Origin: Micromonospora andamanensis
Lineage (GTDB): Bacteria > Actinomycetota > Actinomycetes > Mycobacteriales > Micromonosporaceae
Direction: 5' to 3'
DNA: 64,000 bases
Assembly (NCBI RefSeq): GCF_016863495.1
Contig: NZ_BOOZ01000004.1
Span: 301,218-365,217 of the forward strand
A program made the translations under genes and the position numbers. The first letter of the stretch is position 1, and every line of letters begins with the position of its first letter. Shown here in pieces: positions 32,893 through 42,351 of the stretch. Under the pieces are notes generated by a model, which searched no databases, was not told the origin of the DNA, and worked only from the letters and a program-made list of their open reading frames with translations.

Positions 32893-32979
32893 ATGGTGCG
32901 GGTGTTGTTCTGTTCGGTGCTGGTGTTCGTGGCGGTCGGCGGGGCGGGTGTCTGGCTGCGGCGTCGCCGGGGCCGGTGA
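32893..32979 (+). CDS. Possible 28-residue single-pass membrane miniprotein
   Basis: ATG 32893 opens a 28-codon frame: VRVLFCSVLVFVAVGGAGVW then a basic end RRRRGR. One membrane helix with a positively charged cytoplasmic tail is a sensible small membrane protein, but there is no clear ribosome-binding site and the frame is short enough to be chance. It lies in the gap between the EEP gene and the TSUP permease. Confidence 0.25.
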   Translation: MVRVLFCSVLVFVAVGGAGVWLRRRRGR

Positions 32980-33033
32980 GGCTGGCCACAGCCGGCGGCG
33001 TGGACGGGGCGGCGGTGGGAAGAATCCCTGGTC

Positions 33034-33858
33034 GTGGAGTTGGACCCGACGACCGTGGTGACCCTGCTGACCGCCGCCGCCCTGGCGGGGTGGGTGGACG
33101 CCGTGGTGGGTGGGGGTGGGTTGCTGCTGTTGCCGGCGTTGCTGGTGGCGGCCCCGGGGATCCCTCCGGCGACGGCGTTGGGGACGAACAAGTTGGCGGC
33201 GATCGCCGGCACGTCGACGGCGGCGGTGACGTTCGCCCGCCGTACGAAGATCGACTGGGTGGTGGCGGGGCCGGCGGCGGCGCTGGCGGTGGTGTGCGCC
33301 GGTCTGGGCGCGGCGCTGGCCGGGGCGGTGCCGGCGTCGGCGTACCGGCCGGTGGTGCTTGTGGTGCTGGTGTCGGTCGCGCTGTTCGTGGTGCTGCGTC
33401 CCGCGTTGGGGGTGCTGGCGGTGCCGCAGCGGCGGACCCGGCCGCGGGTGGTGGTGGCGGTGCTGGTGGCCGGGGTGGGCATCGCCGCCTATGACGGGCT
33501 GATCGGCCCGGGTACGGGCACGTTCCTGGTGCTGGCGTTCACCGCGCTCGTGGGTGCGGACTTCCTGCACGGTTCGGCGATGGCGAAGGTGGTGAACGCG
33601 GGCACGAACGCCGGTGCGCTGGCGGTGTTCGCCGCGACCGGGCACGTGTGGTGGCTGCTGGGTGCGGCGATGGCGGTGTGCAACATCGCCGGGGCGGCGT
33701 TGGGTGCGCGGATGGCGTTGCGGCGCGGTTCCGGGTTCGTGCGGGTGGTGCTGCTGGTGGTGGTGCTGGCGTTGGTGGCGAAGCTGGGATACGACCAGTG
33801 GGTGGCTGGCTCAGCCGCGGCGGGAGGAGTCGAAACGGCCGGCGCGGATCTCTCGTAG
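33034..33858 (+). CDS. TSUP (TauE/SafE) family permease
   Basis: 274 residues from GTG 33034. Eight-helix TSUP protein with the paired family motifs: GWVDAVVGGGGLLLLPALL near the N-terminus and AYDGLIGPGTGTFLVLAF in the second half, plus ALGTNKLAAIAGTSTAAV and KVVNAGTNAGALAVF. Family members move sulfite, sulfonates or other organic anions across the membrane; the substrate here is unassigned. It overlaps the convergent peptide deformylase gene by 48 bases. Confidence 0.9.
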   Translation: MELDPTTVVTLLTAAALAGWVDAVVGGGGLLLLPALLVAAPGIPPATALGTNKLAAIAGTSTAAVTFARRTKIDWVVAGPAAALAVVCAGLGAALAGAVPASAYRPVVLVVLVSVALFVVLRPALGVLAVPQRRTRPRVVVAVLVAGVGIAAYDGLIGPGTGTFLVLAFTALVGADFLHGSAMAKVVNAGTNAGALAVFAATGHVWWLLGAAMAVCNIAGAALGARMALRRGSGFVRVVLLVVVLALVAKLGYDQWVAGSAAAGGVETAGADLS

Positions 33859-34317
33859 GGCGCGGCGGCGGGTCTCGCCGCGCAGGGTGTCGACGTAGAG
33901 ACGGCCGGCGAGGTGGTCGGCCTCGTGTTGCAGGGCGCGGGCGAGGAAGCCGCTGCCGGCGATGGTGAGCGGTTCGCCGTGCTGGTCGAAGCCGTGGGCG
34001 GTGGCGTGCAGGGCGCGGGGGGTCGGGAAGTACAGCCCGGGGATGGACAGGCAGCCCTCGTCGTCGTCCTGCATCTCGGTGGACAGTTCCACCGTCGGGT
34101 TGACCATGTGGCCGCGGTGTCCGTCGGCGTTGTAGACGAAGACCTGCGCGTTGACACCGATCTGGGGTGCGGCGACGCCGGCGCGGCCGGGTGCGCCGAG
34201 CAGCGTGTCCATCAGGTCGGTGACCAGGGCACGCAGTTCGGCGTCGAAGCTGGTGACCGGTTCGCTGGGGGTGCGTAGCACCGGGTCGCCGATGATTCGG
34301 ATGTCCCGCATCGTCAT
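33811..34317 (-). CDS. def: Peptide deformylase
   Basis: 168 residues. The three catalytic motifs are intact: GVAAPQIG (motif 1), EGCLSIPG (motif 2, Cys metal ligand) and QHEADHLAG (HExxH-like motif 3 with two His metal ligands and the catalytic Glu). It removes the formyl group from nascent proteins with Fe2+. The start is MTMRDIR at 34317, or MRDIR six bases later. The last 48 bases overlap the TSUP gene on the other strand, where the C-terminal DSSRRG of the enzyme is encoded. Confidence 0.95.
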   Translation of the reverse strand: MTMRDIRIIGDPVLRTPSEPVTSFDAELRALVTDLMDTLLGAPGRAGVAAPQIGVNAQVFVYNADGHRGHMVNPTVELSTEMQDDDEGCLSIPGLYFPTPRALHATAHGFDQHGEPLTIAGSGFLARALQHEADHLAGRLYVDTLRGETRRRALREIRAGRFDSSRRG

Positions 34318-34377
34318 GTCGGCAAGGTTATCGGTCGGTGGCCTCGGGTGGGTGGCGGGCGTTGAGCCGGCTGGCGG

Positions 34378-35562
34378 TCAGGTGAGGGCGGTCCGGACCG
34401 GCGTGGTTTTGGCCGCCGCTTCGGCGACCTCGGCGGCGGGGTCGCTGTCCCAGGTGATGCCGCCACCGGCCCATACGTGCACGGCGTCGCCGTCGACTGC
34501 GGCGGTGCGGATGGTCAGGCCGAGGTCGAGGTGGTCGGGGCCGACCCAGCCCAGGGCGCCCATGCCGGCGCCACGGCCGACGGGTTCCAGGGCGGCGAGG
34601 TGGTCCAGGGCGGCGAGCTTCGGCGCGCCGGTGACCGAGCCGCCGGGGCAGACGGCGCGCAGCAGGTCGGCCAGGCCGAGCCCGTCGGCGACGTCGGCGC
34701 GGATGGTGGACTCGGCCTGCCACAGGTCGCACCAGCGACGTACGGCGAACAGGTCGTCGACGCGGACGCTGCCGGTGCGGGCGACGCGGGCCAGGTCGTT
34801 GCGTTCCAGGTCGACGATCATGATGTGTTCGGCGCGTTCCTTGGCCGAGGCGAGCAGGTCGACGCGGCCGGCGGCGGTGGCCGGGCGGGTGCCCTTGATG
34901 GGTCGGGTGGTGAGGGTGCCGCCACGGACCTCGATCAGGGTTTCCGGGCTGGCGCAGCCGATGGCCCAGCCGGGGCCGGTGAGCACGCCGCCGTAGCGGG
35001 CGCCGGGCAGCCGGCCGAGGCGGGCCAGGGCGGGCAGCGGGTCGCCGGTGTAGGTGGCGCGGGCATGGCCGACGAGGTTGACCTGGTAGACCTCGCCGCG
35101 CCCGATGGCCTCCCGGATCGCGGTGACCGCGGCGGCGTGCTGACGGGGGCTCCAGCTTTCGGTCCAGGGGCCGCGCCACCAGGGCGGTGGTGGGCCGGGG
35201 CGCGGGTGGGTCGCCTCGGTGTGGCCGTAGACGACGACGGCCACCTCGGGCACGTCGGCGGGGTTGGCTGCGCCGGGTGCGCCGCCGGCGAGCAGCGCTC
35301 CGGCGGCGGCGGAGACGTAGAGGGCGGCGCCGCAGATCCCGTGCGGGTGGTGGCGGCGGGCCGGGCGGCGCAGATCCCGCAGGTGCAGGCCGTGCTCGGC
35401 GAGGAACTGTTCGGCGTACGCGGCCGGGTCGCCGCCGTCGGCGGGCCGCCACTGCCAGCGGGCCCGTTCGACGAGCCGGCCCCGGCACGACGCGGGCACC
35501 GCGGGTGGATCGACAACCATCCGTGGGAGCGCTTCCACGACGTCCGGGCGGTTCATGCTCAT
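34378..35562 (-). CDS. pabB: Aminodeoxychorismate synthase component I
   Basis: 394 residues from ATG 35562 (ATG 35556 is equally possible). The chorismate-binding domain (about 140-390) carries TTRPIKGTRPA, with the Lys of PIKGT that distinguishes aminodeoxychorismate synthase from anthranilate synthase, then HIMIVDLERNDLARVA, CPGGSVTGAPKLAAL and HVWAGGGITWDSDP. It makes 4-amino-4-deoxychorismate for folate, with a PabA glutaminase that is not in the window. The N-terminus is shorter than in E. coli PabB. The + strand is G-rich across this gene and turns C-rich right after it. Confidence 0.88.
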   Translation of the reverse strand: MSMNRPDVVEALPRMVVDPPAVPASCRGRLVERARWQWRPADGGDPAAYAEQFLAEHGLHLRDLRRPARRHHPHGICGAALYVSAAAGALLAGGAPGAANPADVPEVAVVVYGHTEATHPRPGPPPPWWRGPWTESWSPRQHAAAVTAIREAIGRGEVYQVNLVGHARATYTGDPLPALARLGRLPGARYGGVLTGPGWAIGCASPETLIEVRGGTLTTRPIKGTRPATAAGRVDLLASAKERAEHIMIVDLERNDLARVARTGSVRVDDLFAVRRWCDLWQAESTIRADVADGLGLADLLRAVCPGGSVTGAPKLAALDHLAALEPVGRGAGMGALGWVGPDHLDLGLTIRTAAVDGDAVHVWAGGGITWDSDPAAEVAEAAAKTTPVRTALT

Positions 35563-35685
35563 CCGTTCAGCGGATTTCCCGCACACCACGCGCACATCTG
35601 CTCGATGCGGCATGCTTTCGCTTGGTACTGTGCGTCACTGGTCATGTGAACCATGACACAGTGCCCCCACAGTCCGGAGAACCCG

Positions 35686-35886
35686 ATGTGCCAGCACCAA
35701 CCCACCTGTCCCTCCGCCGAAGCCACCGACCGGGAAGCCGCCAGGGTCATCGCCTGCTTCCGTGAACAGGGCTGGAGCCTGCTCTGCAACGGAGTCATCG
35801 TCTTCGAGGACACCGGCGAGCTGCTACCCGACGGCAGCAGCATCGCACCGCACCGCGGCCCCGCCCGACACGCACTCGCCGCCTGA
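35686..35886 (+). CDS. DUF5999-like cysteine-containing small protein
   Basis: 66 residues from ATG 35686, which is set by GGAG seven bases upstream; ATG 35653 would add 11. It begins MCQHQPTCPSAEATDREAA, then SLLCNGVIVFEDTGELLPDG and ends HALAA. I recognise this as the short protein family common in Streptomyces and Micromonospora (DUF5999 as I recall it). The N-terminal C-x-H and C pairs suggest metal binding. Function unknown. Confidence 0.75.
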   Translation: MCQHQPTCPSAEATDREAARVIACFREQGWSLLCNGVIVFEDTGELLPDGSSIAPHRGPARHALAA

Positions 35887-35986
35887 CCTGACATAACGAT
35901 CCGTCACGACGTCTTTCCCGCGCCGACCCAGGCTAGTCCCCCGGTCAGGGACCGCCACGACCAGGTCGGCGCGGTACCGGACCCGG

Positions 35987-38809
35987 TCAGCTCTCGTACG
36001 CCTGCGGTGACGGGCACGAGCAGACCAGGTTCCGGTCGCCGTACCCGCCGTCGACCCGACGCACCGGCGGCCAGTACTTCCCCGCCCGGTCCACCCCGCC
36101 CGGCCAGGCACCCACCGACCTCGGGTACGGGTGCGGCCAGTCGTCACCGCCGACCATCACCGCCGTGTGCGGCGCGTTGGCGAGGGGATTGTCCCCGGCC
36201 GGCCACTCACCCGAACCCACCTTGTCGATCTCCGCCCGGATAGCGATCATCGCATCGCAGAACCGGTCCAACTCGGCCAGGTCCTCGCTCTCGGTGGGCT
36301 CCACCATCAACGTCCCCGCCACCGGGAACGACATCGTCGGCGCGTGGAACCCGTAGTCGATGAGCCGCTTGGCCACATCGTCGACACTCACCCCGGTCGC
36401 CTTCGTCACCGGCCGCAGATCCAGGATGCACTCGTGCGCGACGAGACCCTTGTTGCCCGCGTACAGCACCGGGAAGTGGTCCCGCAGCCGTGCCGCCACG
36501 TAGTTGGCCGCCAGCACCGCCACCCCGGTCGCCCGCGCCAGACCGTCGGCACCCATCATCCGCAGGTACGCCCACGGGATCGGCAGGATCCCCGCCGACC
36601 CGTACCGGGCCGCCGCGATCGCCGGCCGCCCGTCGACAGGCGCACCGGCCGGATCACCCGGCAGGAACGGCGCCAGATGCGCCCGCACCGCCACCGGCCC
36701 CACCCCCGGCCCACCCCCACCATGCGGGATGCAGAACGTCTTGTGCAGGTTCAGGTGCGACACGTCCGCCCCGAACCGGCCCGGCCGGGCGAACCCGACA
36801 AGCGCGTTGAGGTTCGCCCCGTCGACGTACACCTGACCACCCGCGTCGTGCACCTTCGCGCACAGCGACGCGATACCCGTCTCGTACACCCCGTGCGTCG
36901 ACGGATACGTCACCATGATCGCCGCGAGGGTGTCCCGATGCGCGTCGATCTTCGCGTCCAGGTCGACCAGGTCGACGTTGCCGTCGTCGTCGCAACCGAC
37001 CACCACCACCCGCATCCCGGCCATCACCGCGCTGGCCGCGTTGGTGCCGTGCGCCGACGACGGGATCAGACACACGTCACGGTGCCGCTCACCCCGACTG
37101 TGCTGCCACGCACGGATCGCCAGCAGGCCCGCCAACTCACCCTGCGACCCGGCGTTGGGCTGCACACTCACCGCGTCGTAGCCGGTGACCTCCGCCAGCC
37201 ACCGCTCCAACTGGCCGATCAACTCCCGGTAACCGGCGGTCTGCTCCCGCGGGGCCAACGGGTGGATGTCGGCGAACTCGGCCCAGCTCACCGGCTCCAT
37301 CTCCGTGGTGGCGTTGAGCTTCATCGTGCACGACCCCAACGGGATCATGCCCCGGTCCAAGGCGTAGTCGAAGTCCGCCAGGCGACGCAGGTACCGCAGC
37401 ATCGCCGTCTCCGACCGGTGCGTCCGGAACACCGGATGGGTGAGGAAGTCGCTCGTCCGCGCCAACCCGGCCGGCATCGCCGCCGGCACCTCACCGTCGA
37501 CGCCGTCGACACCGAACGCCGCCCACACCATGGCCAGGTGCGCGTCCGTGGTGGTCTCGTCGCAGGCGACACCCACCCGGTCCGCGTCGACCAGCCGCAG
37601 GTTCACCCCACGCCGCCGCGCCTCGTCGACCACCTGCGCGGCCCGACCCGGCACCCGCGCCGTCACCGTGTCGAAGAAGCCGACATCGGCGACATCGACC
37701 CCACCGGCCCGCAGCCCGACCGCCAGCCGGGCCGCCATCCGGTGGGTACGCGCCGCGATCTCCCGCAACCCGTCCGGGCCGTGGTAGACGGCGTACATGC
37801 CGGCCATCACCGCCAACAGCACCTGCGCGGTGCAGATGTTGCTCGTCGCCTTCTCCCGACGGATGTGCTGCTCACGGGTCTGCAACGCCAACCGGTACGC
37901 GGGCGCGCCGGCCGCGTCCCGGGACACCCCGACCAGCCGGCCCGGCAGCATCCGCGCCAACCCATCCCGCACCGCCAGGTAGCCGGCGTGCGGCCCGCCG
38001 AAGCCCATCGGCACCCCGAACCGCTGGGTGGTGCCGGCGGCGATGTCCGCACCGATCTCCCCCGGTGGCCGCAGCAACGTCAACGCCAGCAGGTCCGCCG
38101 CCACCGTCACCAGCGCCCCAACCCCGTGCGCGGCCTCGACCAGCGGGGCGTGGTCACGCACCGCCCCGGACGCCCCCGGATACTGCAGGTGCACACCGAA
38201 GAACTCCGCCGGCAACGGCTCGACGTCCAGATCCAGCACCCGCACCTCGATACCGAGCGGCTCAGCCCGCCCGGCGATCACCGCGATGGTCTGCGGCAGC
38301 GCGTCCGCGTCGACCACGTACACCCGGCTGGGGCTCTTCGACGCCCGCCGCGCCAGGGTCATCGCCTCCGCCGCGGCGGTCCCCTCGTCGAGCATCGACG
38401 CGTTCGCGGTCGCCAGACCGGTCAGATCCGACACCATGGTCTGGAAGTTCAGCAGCGCCTCCAGCCGCCCCTGGCTGATCTCCGGCTGATACGGCGTGTA
38501 CGCCGTGTACCACGCCGGACTCTCCAACACGTTGCGGCGGATCACCGCCGGCGTGTGAGTGCCGTGATAGCCCAGGCCGATCATGGAAACGGCCACCGTG
38601 TTACGCGCCGCCAACGCCCGCAGCTCTGCCAGCGCCTCAGGCTCGCTGGCCGGCGGCGGCAGGTCCAACCGGCCGTGCCAGCGGATCACCTCGGGAATCG
38701 CCGCGTCCATCAGCTCGTCGATCGAGGCGTACCCGACGGTGTCCAACATCCGGCGTTCGTCGTCGGGGCCGGGACCGATGTGACGGTCGGCGAACAGCTC
38801 TGCGGTCAT
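35987..38809 (-). CDS. gcvP: Glycine dehydrogenase (decarboxylating), P-protein
   Basis: 940 residues from ATG 38809, with GGAG upstream. One-polypeptide P-protein: N-terminal half with [17 protein letters not shown] and [20 protein letters not shown] in pieces, C-terminal half with the PLP lysine in [16 protein letters not shown]. It decarboxylates glycine and passes the aminomethyl group to the lipoyl arm of GcvH, whose gene lies at 45537. Its 5' leader holds a glycine riboswitch, so expression follows glycine. GcvT and the L-protein are not in the window. A long ORF on the + strand here is only a shadow. Confidence 0.97.
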   Translation of the reverse strand: MTAELFADRHIGPGPDDERRMLDTVGYASIDELMDAAIPEVIRWHGRLDLPPPASEPEALAELRALAARNTVAVSMIGLGYHGTHTPAVIRRNVLESPAWYTAYTPYQPEISQGRLEALLNFQTMVSDLTGLATANASMLDEGTAAAEAMTLARRASKSPSRVYVVDADALPQTIAVIAGRAEPLGIEVRVLDLDVEPLPAEFFGVHLQYPGASGAVRDHAPLVEAAHGVGALVTVAADLLALTLLRPPGEIGADIAAGTTQRFGVPMGFGGPHAGYLAVRDGLARMLPGRLVGVSRDAAGAPAYRLALQTREQHIRREKATSNICTAQVLLAVMAGMYAVYHGPDGLREIAARTHRMAARLAVGLRAGGVDVADVGFFDTVTARVPGRAAQVVDEARRRGVNLRLVDADRVGVACDETTTDAHLAMVWAAFGVDGVDGEVPAAMPAGLARTSDFLTHPVFRTHRSETAMLRYLRRLADFDYALDRGMIPLGSCTMKLNATTEMEPVSWAEFADIHPLAPREQTAGYRELIGQLERWLAEVTGYDAVSVQPNAGSQGELAGLLAIRAWQHSRGERHRDVCLIPSSAHGTNAASAVMAGMRVVVVGCDDDGNVDLVDLDAKIDAHRDTLAAIMVTYPSTHGVYETGIASLCAKVHDAGGQVYVDGANLNALVGFARPGRFGADVSHLNLHKTFCIPHGGGGPGVGPVAVRAHLAPFLPGDPAGAPVDGRPAIAAARYGSAGILPIPWAYLRMMGADGLARATGVAVLAANYVAARLRDHFPVLYAGNKGLVAHECILDLRPVTKATGVSVDDVAKRLIDYGFHAPTMSFPVAGTLMVEPTESEDLAELDRFCDAMIAIRAEIDKVGSGEWPAGDNPLANAPHTAVMVGGDDWPHPYPRSVGAWPGGVDRAGKYWPPVRRVDGGYGDRNLVCSCPSPQAYES

Positions 38810-38889
38810 GGGCGCTCCTGCGCGGGCGGGGGGTCGACAGGTCGGCCCTCCCCCTCTGTCACACCCCGCGGGCGCTCCACAGTGCCTGA

Positions 38890-38976
38890 CCCGACGCGGT
38901 CCTTCTGCCTGAGAGGTTCCGGGGAGGATTTGCCCCTTCGGCGCCGCCCGACTGTCGTCAGGCGGTCTCTCCCACG
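38890..38976 (-). promoter_or_regulatory. Glycine riboswitch (single aptamer) in the gcvP leader
   Basis: Reading the minus strand: GGGAGAGACCGCC near 38973, a GC-rich stem, GCCGAAGGGGCAAATCCTC, then AACCTCTCAGGCAGAAGGAC and CGCG. GAGAGACC pairing with CTCTC, the GCCGAAGG-GCAA core and the CTCAGGC-AAAGGAC end are the glycine aptamer hallmarks. The common second aptamer is not evident in the following 80 bases before gcvP. Glycine binding would raise gcvP expression, as known for this class. Confidence 0.88.
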
Positions 38977-39049
38977 TCGGTGCTACCGGCGCGATCAACG
39001 CTACCAGCGTGCCCGACCCCCCGCACCCAAGCCCCTGACCTGCCGCCGG

Positions 39050-39922
39050 TCACCCCCCGACAGGACTCGGCACCACCACCGGACCCACCGGCGAGCCGGC
39101 ACCCAGCAGCCGATCGGCGAGCGCCGGCACCAGCCGCCCCAACGGCGCCTCCACCCGCAGACACGCGTACTCGTCACCGCGGGTCGGCCCCTGGTTGACG
39201 ATCACCACCGGCACGCCCCGCTTCGCCGCCCGCACCACGAACCGGCGCCCCGACATCACCGTCAACGACGACCCCAGCACCAGCAGCAACCGGGCCCGCT
39301 CCACCATCGCGAAACACGACTGCACCCGCGCGGCCGGCACCGTCTCCCCGAAGAACACCACATCGGGCTTGAGCAACCCCCCGCAGCTCACACAGCCGAC
39401 GGTGCGGAACGCCGCCACCTGAGCGTCATCGAGATCCACGTCACCGTCCGGGTTCACCGCGACGGCCTGACCACCGAACCCCGGATTGGCCGCCCGCAGC
39501 CGCCCGTCCAACTCGGCCCGGGACGTACGGCGCCGGCACCCCAGGCAGACCACCACGTCGAGCCGGCCGTGCAGCTCCGTCACGTCCCGGCTACCGGCCG
39601 CCGAGTGCAACCCGTCGACGTTCTGCGTGATGATCCCACCGACCAGCCCACCCTGCTGCAGGCGGGCCACCGCCCGATGCCCGTCGTTGGGCGTCGCCCC
39701 GGCGATCAACCGCCACCCCAGGTGGCTACGCGCCCAGTACCGCCGACGCGCCACCGGATCCGCCAGAAACGTCTGATACGTCATCGGGGTATGCCGACGT
39801 GCGACACCACTCGGCCCCCGATAGTCGGGAATGCCCGACTCGGTGGACAACCCGGCACCGCTGAGCACCACCACCCCACCGGTGGCCACCAGGCCCGCCA
39901 GCGGCTCGATCAGCTCCTGCAC
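39050..39922 (-). CDS. Sir2-family NAD-dependent protein deacylase
   Basis: 290 residues from GTG 39922 (GTG 39946 is an alternative). NAD motifs GAGLSTESGIPDYRG and ITQNVDGLHSAAG, the catalytic His in VTELHGRLD, and a zinc ribbon CLGC with CVSCGG are all present, followed by VVFFGETVP and LGSSLTV. It removes acyl groups from lysines, using NAD, in the cytoplasm. It follows the riboswitch region on the same strand but about 75 bases separate it, so co-regulation with gcvP is not implied. Confidence 0.93.
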   Translation of the reverse strand: MQELIEPLAGLVATGGVVVLSGAGLSTESGIPDYRGPSGVARRHTPMTYQTFLADPVARRRYWARSHLGWRLIAGATPNDGHRAVARLQQGGLVGGIITQNVDGLHSAAGSRDVTELHGRLDVVVCLGCRRRTSRAELDGRLRAANPGFGGQAVAVNPDGDVDLDDAQVAAFRTVGCVSCGGLLKPDVVFFGETVPAARVQSCFAMVERARLLLVLGSSLTVMSGRRFVVRAAKRGVPVVIVNQGPTRGDEYACLRVEAPLGRLVPALADRLLGAGSPVGPVVVPSPVGG

Positions 39923-40052
39923 CCACCCATCGTGCCCCAGCGACACCGCCCACGACGAACACCACCGGCGGCGGCCCCAGCCGCCGCCGGTGGTGTCAGC
40001 GGTCCACGCGGCAGCCACCTCGACCGGGACGAACCCGCCGGCAGCCGCCGCG

Positions 40053-40775
40053 TCAGCGTTGCTGGTGCCGAGGCAACGACCGGGTCGACGCCGACCCGGC
40101 CGCCGCCGGCTGCGCACCGATCCGATCCATCGTCCGGGCCAACTGCTCACTGCCGTCGTCGAGATGCCGCGCCGCCGCCTGCATATGCGAGATCATCATC
40201 TCGCCGTAGATCCGCAGCGCCTCCCGCGCGGCCACCCCGTCGTCGAACGTCGGCCCCGCCGCCACGTGGTAGTCCTGCACCGCCCGCTCCGCCTCCTGAC
40301 GGGCCTCCTCCACCGCCGCCCGCACGTAACTCTCGTACTGGGTACGGGCGTACTCGGCGACCCGCCGCGCGTAGTCGTGCGCCTGGGCGATGATCTGCTC
40401 GGCCTCCCGCTGCGCCGCCGAGAGCAGATTCACCTCCTTGGCCGCCGGCACCTTCGCCGCCGGCTCCGAACTCGGAATCACCCCGTGCCGGTGCAACTCG
40501 ACATGGTCGTTGAGCCGCTCGTTCTCCGCCCGCAGATTCGCCACCTGCGTCGACAGCAGATCCAACTCATCGGCCACCTGCACGCGGAACCGATCCACGT
40601 CGTTCTGGTCGTAACCACGCCGCCCGAACGACGACGACCCGAACTCCCACCGACGCACCCGGTCGGCGGTCATCCGCACCTGCACACCACCGGCGACCTG
40701 CCCACCGTCGTACCTACCGACCGGGGCGGCGCTCACCGTACCGGCCCGCCACTCGCGGCCACGAGGCTCACTCAC
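40053..40775 (-). CDS. DivIVA-domain protein
   Basis: 240 residues. After a Gly/Arg-rich 35-residue head comes a DivIVA-type segment: FGSSSFGRRGYDQNDVDRFRVQVADELD in two pieces, followed by a long coiled coil (LLSTQVANLRAENERLNDHVE and AEQIIAQAHDYARRVAEYAR). Such proteins assemble at membranes of negative curvature. It overlaps the flavohemoglobin gene by ATGA and so is the third gene of a hemoglobin operon, an unusual context that suggests a link of growth or polarity to NO/O2 handling. That link is inference. Confidence 0.82.
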   Translation of the reverse strand: MSEPRGREWRAGTVSAAPVGRYDGGQVAGGVQVRMTADRVRRWEFGSSSFGRRGYDQNDVDRFRVQVADELDLLSTQVANLRAENERLNDHVELHRHGVIPSSEPAAKVPAAKEVNLLSAAQREAEQIIAQAHDYARRVAEYARTQYESYVRAAVEEARQEAERAVQDYHVAAGPTFDDGVAAREALRIYGEMMISHMQAAARHLDDGSEQLARTMDRIGAQPAAAGSASTRSLPRHQQR

Positions 40776-41950
40776 CGGGCACCTCCGGAATCGTCAGAGA
40801 CAGCGGAATCTGCCGCCGCCGTCCGCCACGAGGGGCCGTACCAGTGCCGACCCAGACCCTCGTGATGCACCTGCCCGGCATGGAAGCCGGACCGGGTCAG
40901 AATCGCCACCGTGTGCGACACCATGTCATCGGAACCACACACGTACACATGCCGGGACCGCCAGTCACCGTCGGCCAGCGCCCGGTCCACCGGATACACG
41001 AACTCCCCCGGCCGGTTCACGTCCAACCCCACCACCTGCGTCACCGACAACCACGGGTACGAGGCGGTCAACTTCTCCAACGCGTCAGCGTCGTAGAACT
41101 CGCTGCGCGAACGTGCACCCACATACACGTCGACCCGACGCCGGGAACCCTCCGCGGCCACCTGCTCCACCAACGCCTTCAACGGCGCCCAACCGGTACC
41201 ACCGGCCAGCAGCAGCAGATCCGCCGTACCAGCCGGACGCAACGTCAAACCGTCACCCACCGGAGCGGCCAGATGCAACTGGTCACCCACCGCGCACCCG
41301 TACACCAGCCGCGACGACACCGCACCACCCGGCGCGGCACGCACATGCAGCTCCACAGTGCCGTCCGTGCGGGGCGCGTTCGCCGGCGAGTAGTACCGCC
41401 ACGACCGCACCGCCGGATGCGACACCCCGATCGACTGGCCCGCGGTGAACGGCAACAGATACTGCGGACGCAACGTCAACACCGCCACGTCGAACGCCCG
41501 CCGCTCGTGCCCCACCACCTCCGCCGCCCACCACGGTGGACTTGTCGCCTCAGCGGCCTGCGCCGCCTCGCTCATCACCTTCGCCACCAGCCCGTACGCC
41601 GCCGCCCAGTCCTGCGCCAACTCGTCGGTCCACTGATCGGCGAGAAAATGCCGCAGCGTCGCCAGCAACGCCTCCCCCACCGCCGGATAATGCTCCGCAC
41701 GCACCGCGAACTTACGGTGGTCGACGCCAAGATCCTGCAGGAAACCCACCAACCGGTCCACCTGGTCCACCTGGGACACGATGTGACCGAGCGCATTCAC
41801 CAGCCGATCCCGCTGACCCGCCATGTTGGTCGGGAACATTTGCCGGGTCTCCGGATACGCCAGGAACAGCGTCGAATAAAAGTAGAGCGGCACCTGGTCG
41901 CCGTGCGCGGCCACCAGCGACCAGCTCTGCTTGAGCCGGGGCACGTCCAC
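40772..41950 (-). CDS. hmp: Flavohemoglobin-type globin with FAD/NAD reductase domain
   Basis: 392 residues from GTG 41950. Residues 1-135 form a globin (SWSLVAAHGDQVPLYFYSTLFLAYPETRQMFP, quoted in part) with AVRAEHYPAVGEALLATL around the proximal His. Residues 145-260 form the FAD domain with the flavin motif WRYYSPANAP (usual RxYS), and 260-390 the NAD domain with LLLAGGTGWAPL and VYVCGSDDM. The enzyme oxidises NO to nitrate. It is preceded by a truncated hemoglobin gene 2 bases upstream and overlaps the DivIVA gene. Confidence 0.9.
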   Translation of the reverse strand: MDVPRLKQSWSLVAAHGDQVPLYFYSTLFLAYPETRQMFPTNMAGQRDRLVNALGHIVSQVDQVDRLVGFLQDLGVDHRKFAVRAEHYPAVGEALLATLRHFLADQWTDELAQDWAAAYGLVAKVMSEAAQAAEATSPPWWAAEVVGHERRAFDVAVLTLRPQYLLPFTAGQSIGVSHPAVRSWRYYSPANAPRTDGTVELHVRAAPGGAVSSRLVYGCAVGDQLHLAAPVGDGLTLRPAGTADLLLLAGGTGWAPLKALVEQVAAEGSRRRVDVYVGARSRSEFYDADALEKLTASYPWLSVTQVVGLDVNRPGEFVYPVDRALADGDWRSRHVYVCGSDDMVSHTVAILTRSGFHAGQVHHEGLGRHWYGPSWRTAAADSAVSDDSGGAR

Positions 41951-41952
41951 GC

Positions 41953-42351
41953 TCAGGCGCCCGCCTGGTCCCCGCCGGCCACCACCTGGCCCTGCACCTG
42001 CGCCAGCACCGCCTGCACGTCAGCGATGATGTCACCCGGCACACCCAGCTGCGTCAACGTCGCCGTCAGATGCTCACCCACCTTGACGTAGTGCGCCACC
42101 GGGATGTTCAACGGCTGGTGCGCCGACGCCAGGTCCCGACCGGTGTACTCGTTCGGACCACCGAGCACCACAGTCATCATCAGCGCCATGTGCCGACGCT
42201 GCCCCGCCATGTCCACCTCGGCGAAGTAACCGGCAAGCTCCGCGTCAGCGAGCACCCGGTCGTAGAACAGCTCGACAGCGGCCTTCACCGAAGCCGCCCC
42301 GCCGATGCGCTCGTAATGCGAGACCGGAGCGGTCTCTTCGGTAACCGTCAC
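41953..42351 (-). CDS. glbN: Truncated hemoglobin
   Basis: 132 residues from GTG 42351, set by GGAAGGAA. A 2-on-2 globin: YERIGGAASVKAAVELFYDRVLAD quoted in part, YFAEVDMAGQRRHM, LGGPNEYTGRDL and the proximal His in VAHYVKVGEHL near residue 87, i.e. group I (trHbN) type. Such proteins bind O2 and oxidise NO, usually with a reductase; the flavohemoglobin two bases downstream could serve that role. First gene of the hemoglobin-DivIVA operon. Confidence 0.9.
   Translation of the reverse strand: MTVTEETAPVSHYERIGGAASVKAAVELFYDRVLADAELAGYFAEVDMAGQRRHMALMMTVVLGGPNEYTGRDLASAHQPLNIPVAHYVKVGEHLTATLTQLGVPGDIIADVQAVLAQVQGQVVAGGDQAGA

Noticed and set aside
38810..38889. A second glycine aptamer
   Set aside because: The stretch between the aptamer and gcvP has GC-rich stems but no GCCGAAGG-like core.
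36131..40393. A 1420-codon open frame on the + strand
   Set aside because: It lies opposite gcvP, the riboswitch, sir2 and the DivIVA gene, and its product is Arg/His/Pro-rich low-complexity. Such frames are usual antisense shadows in high-GC DNA.
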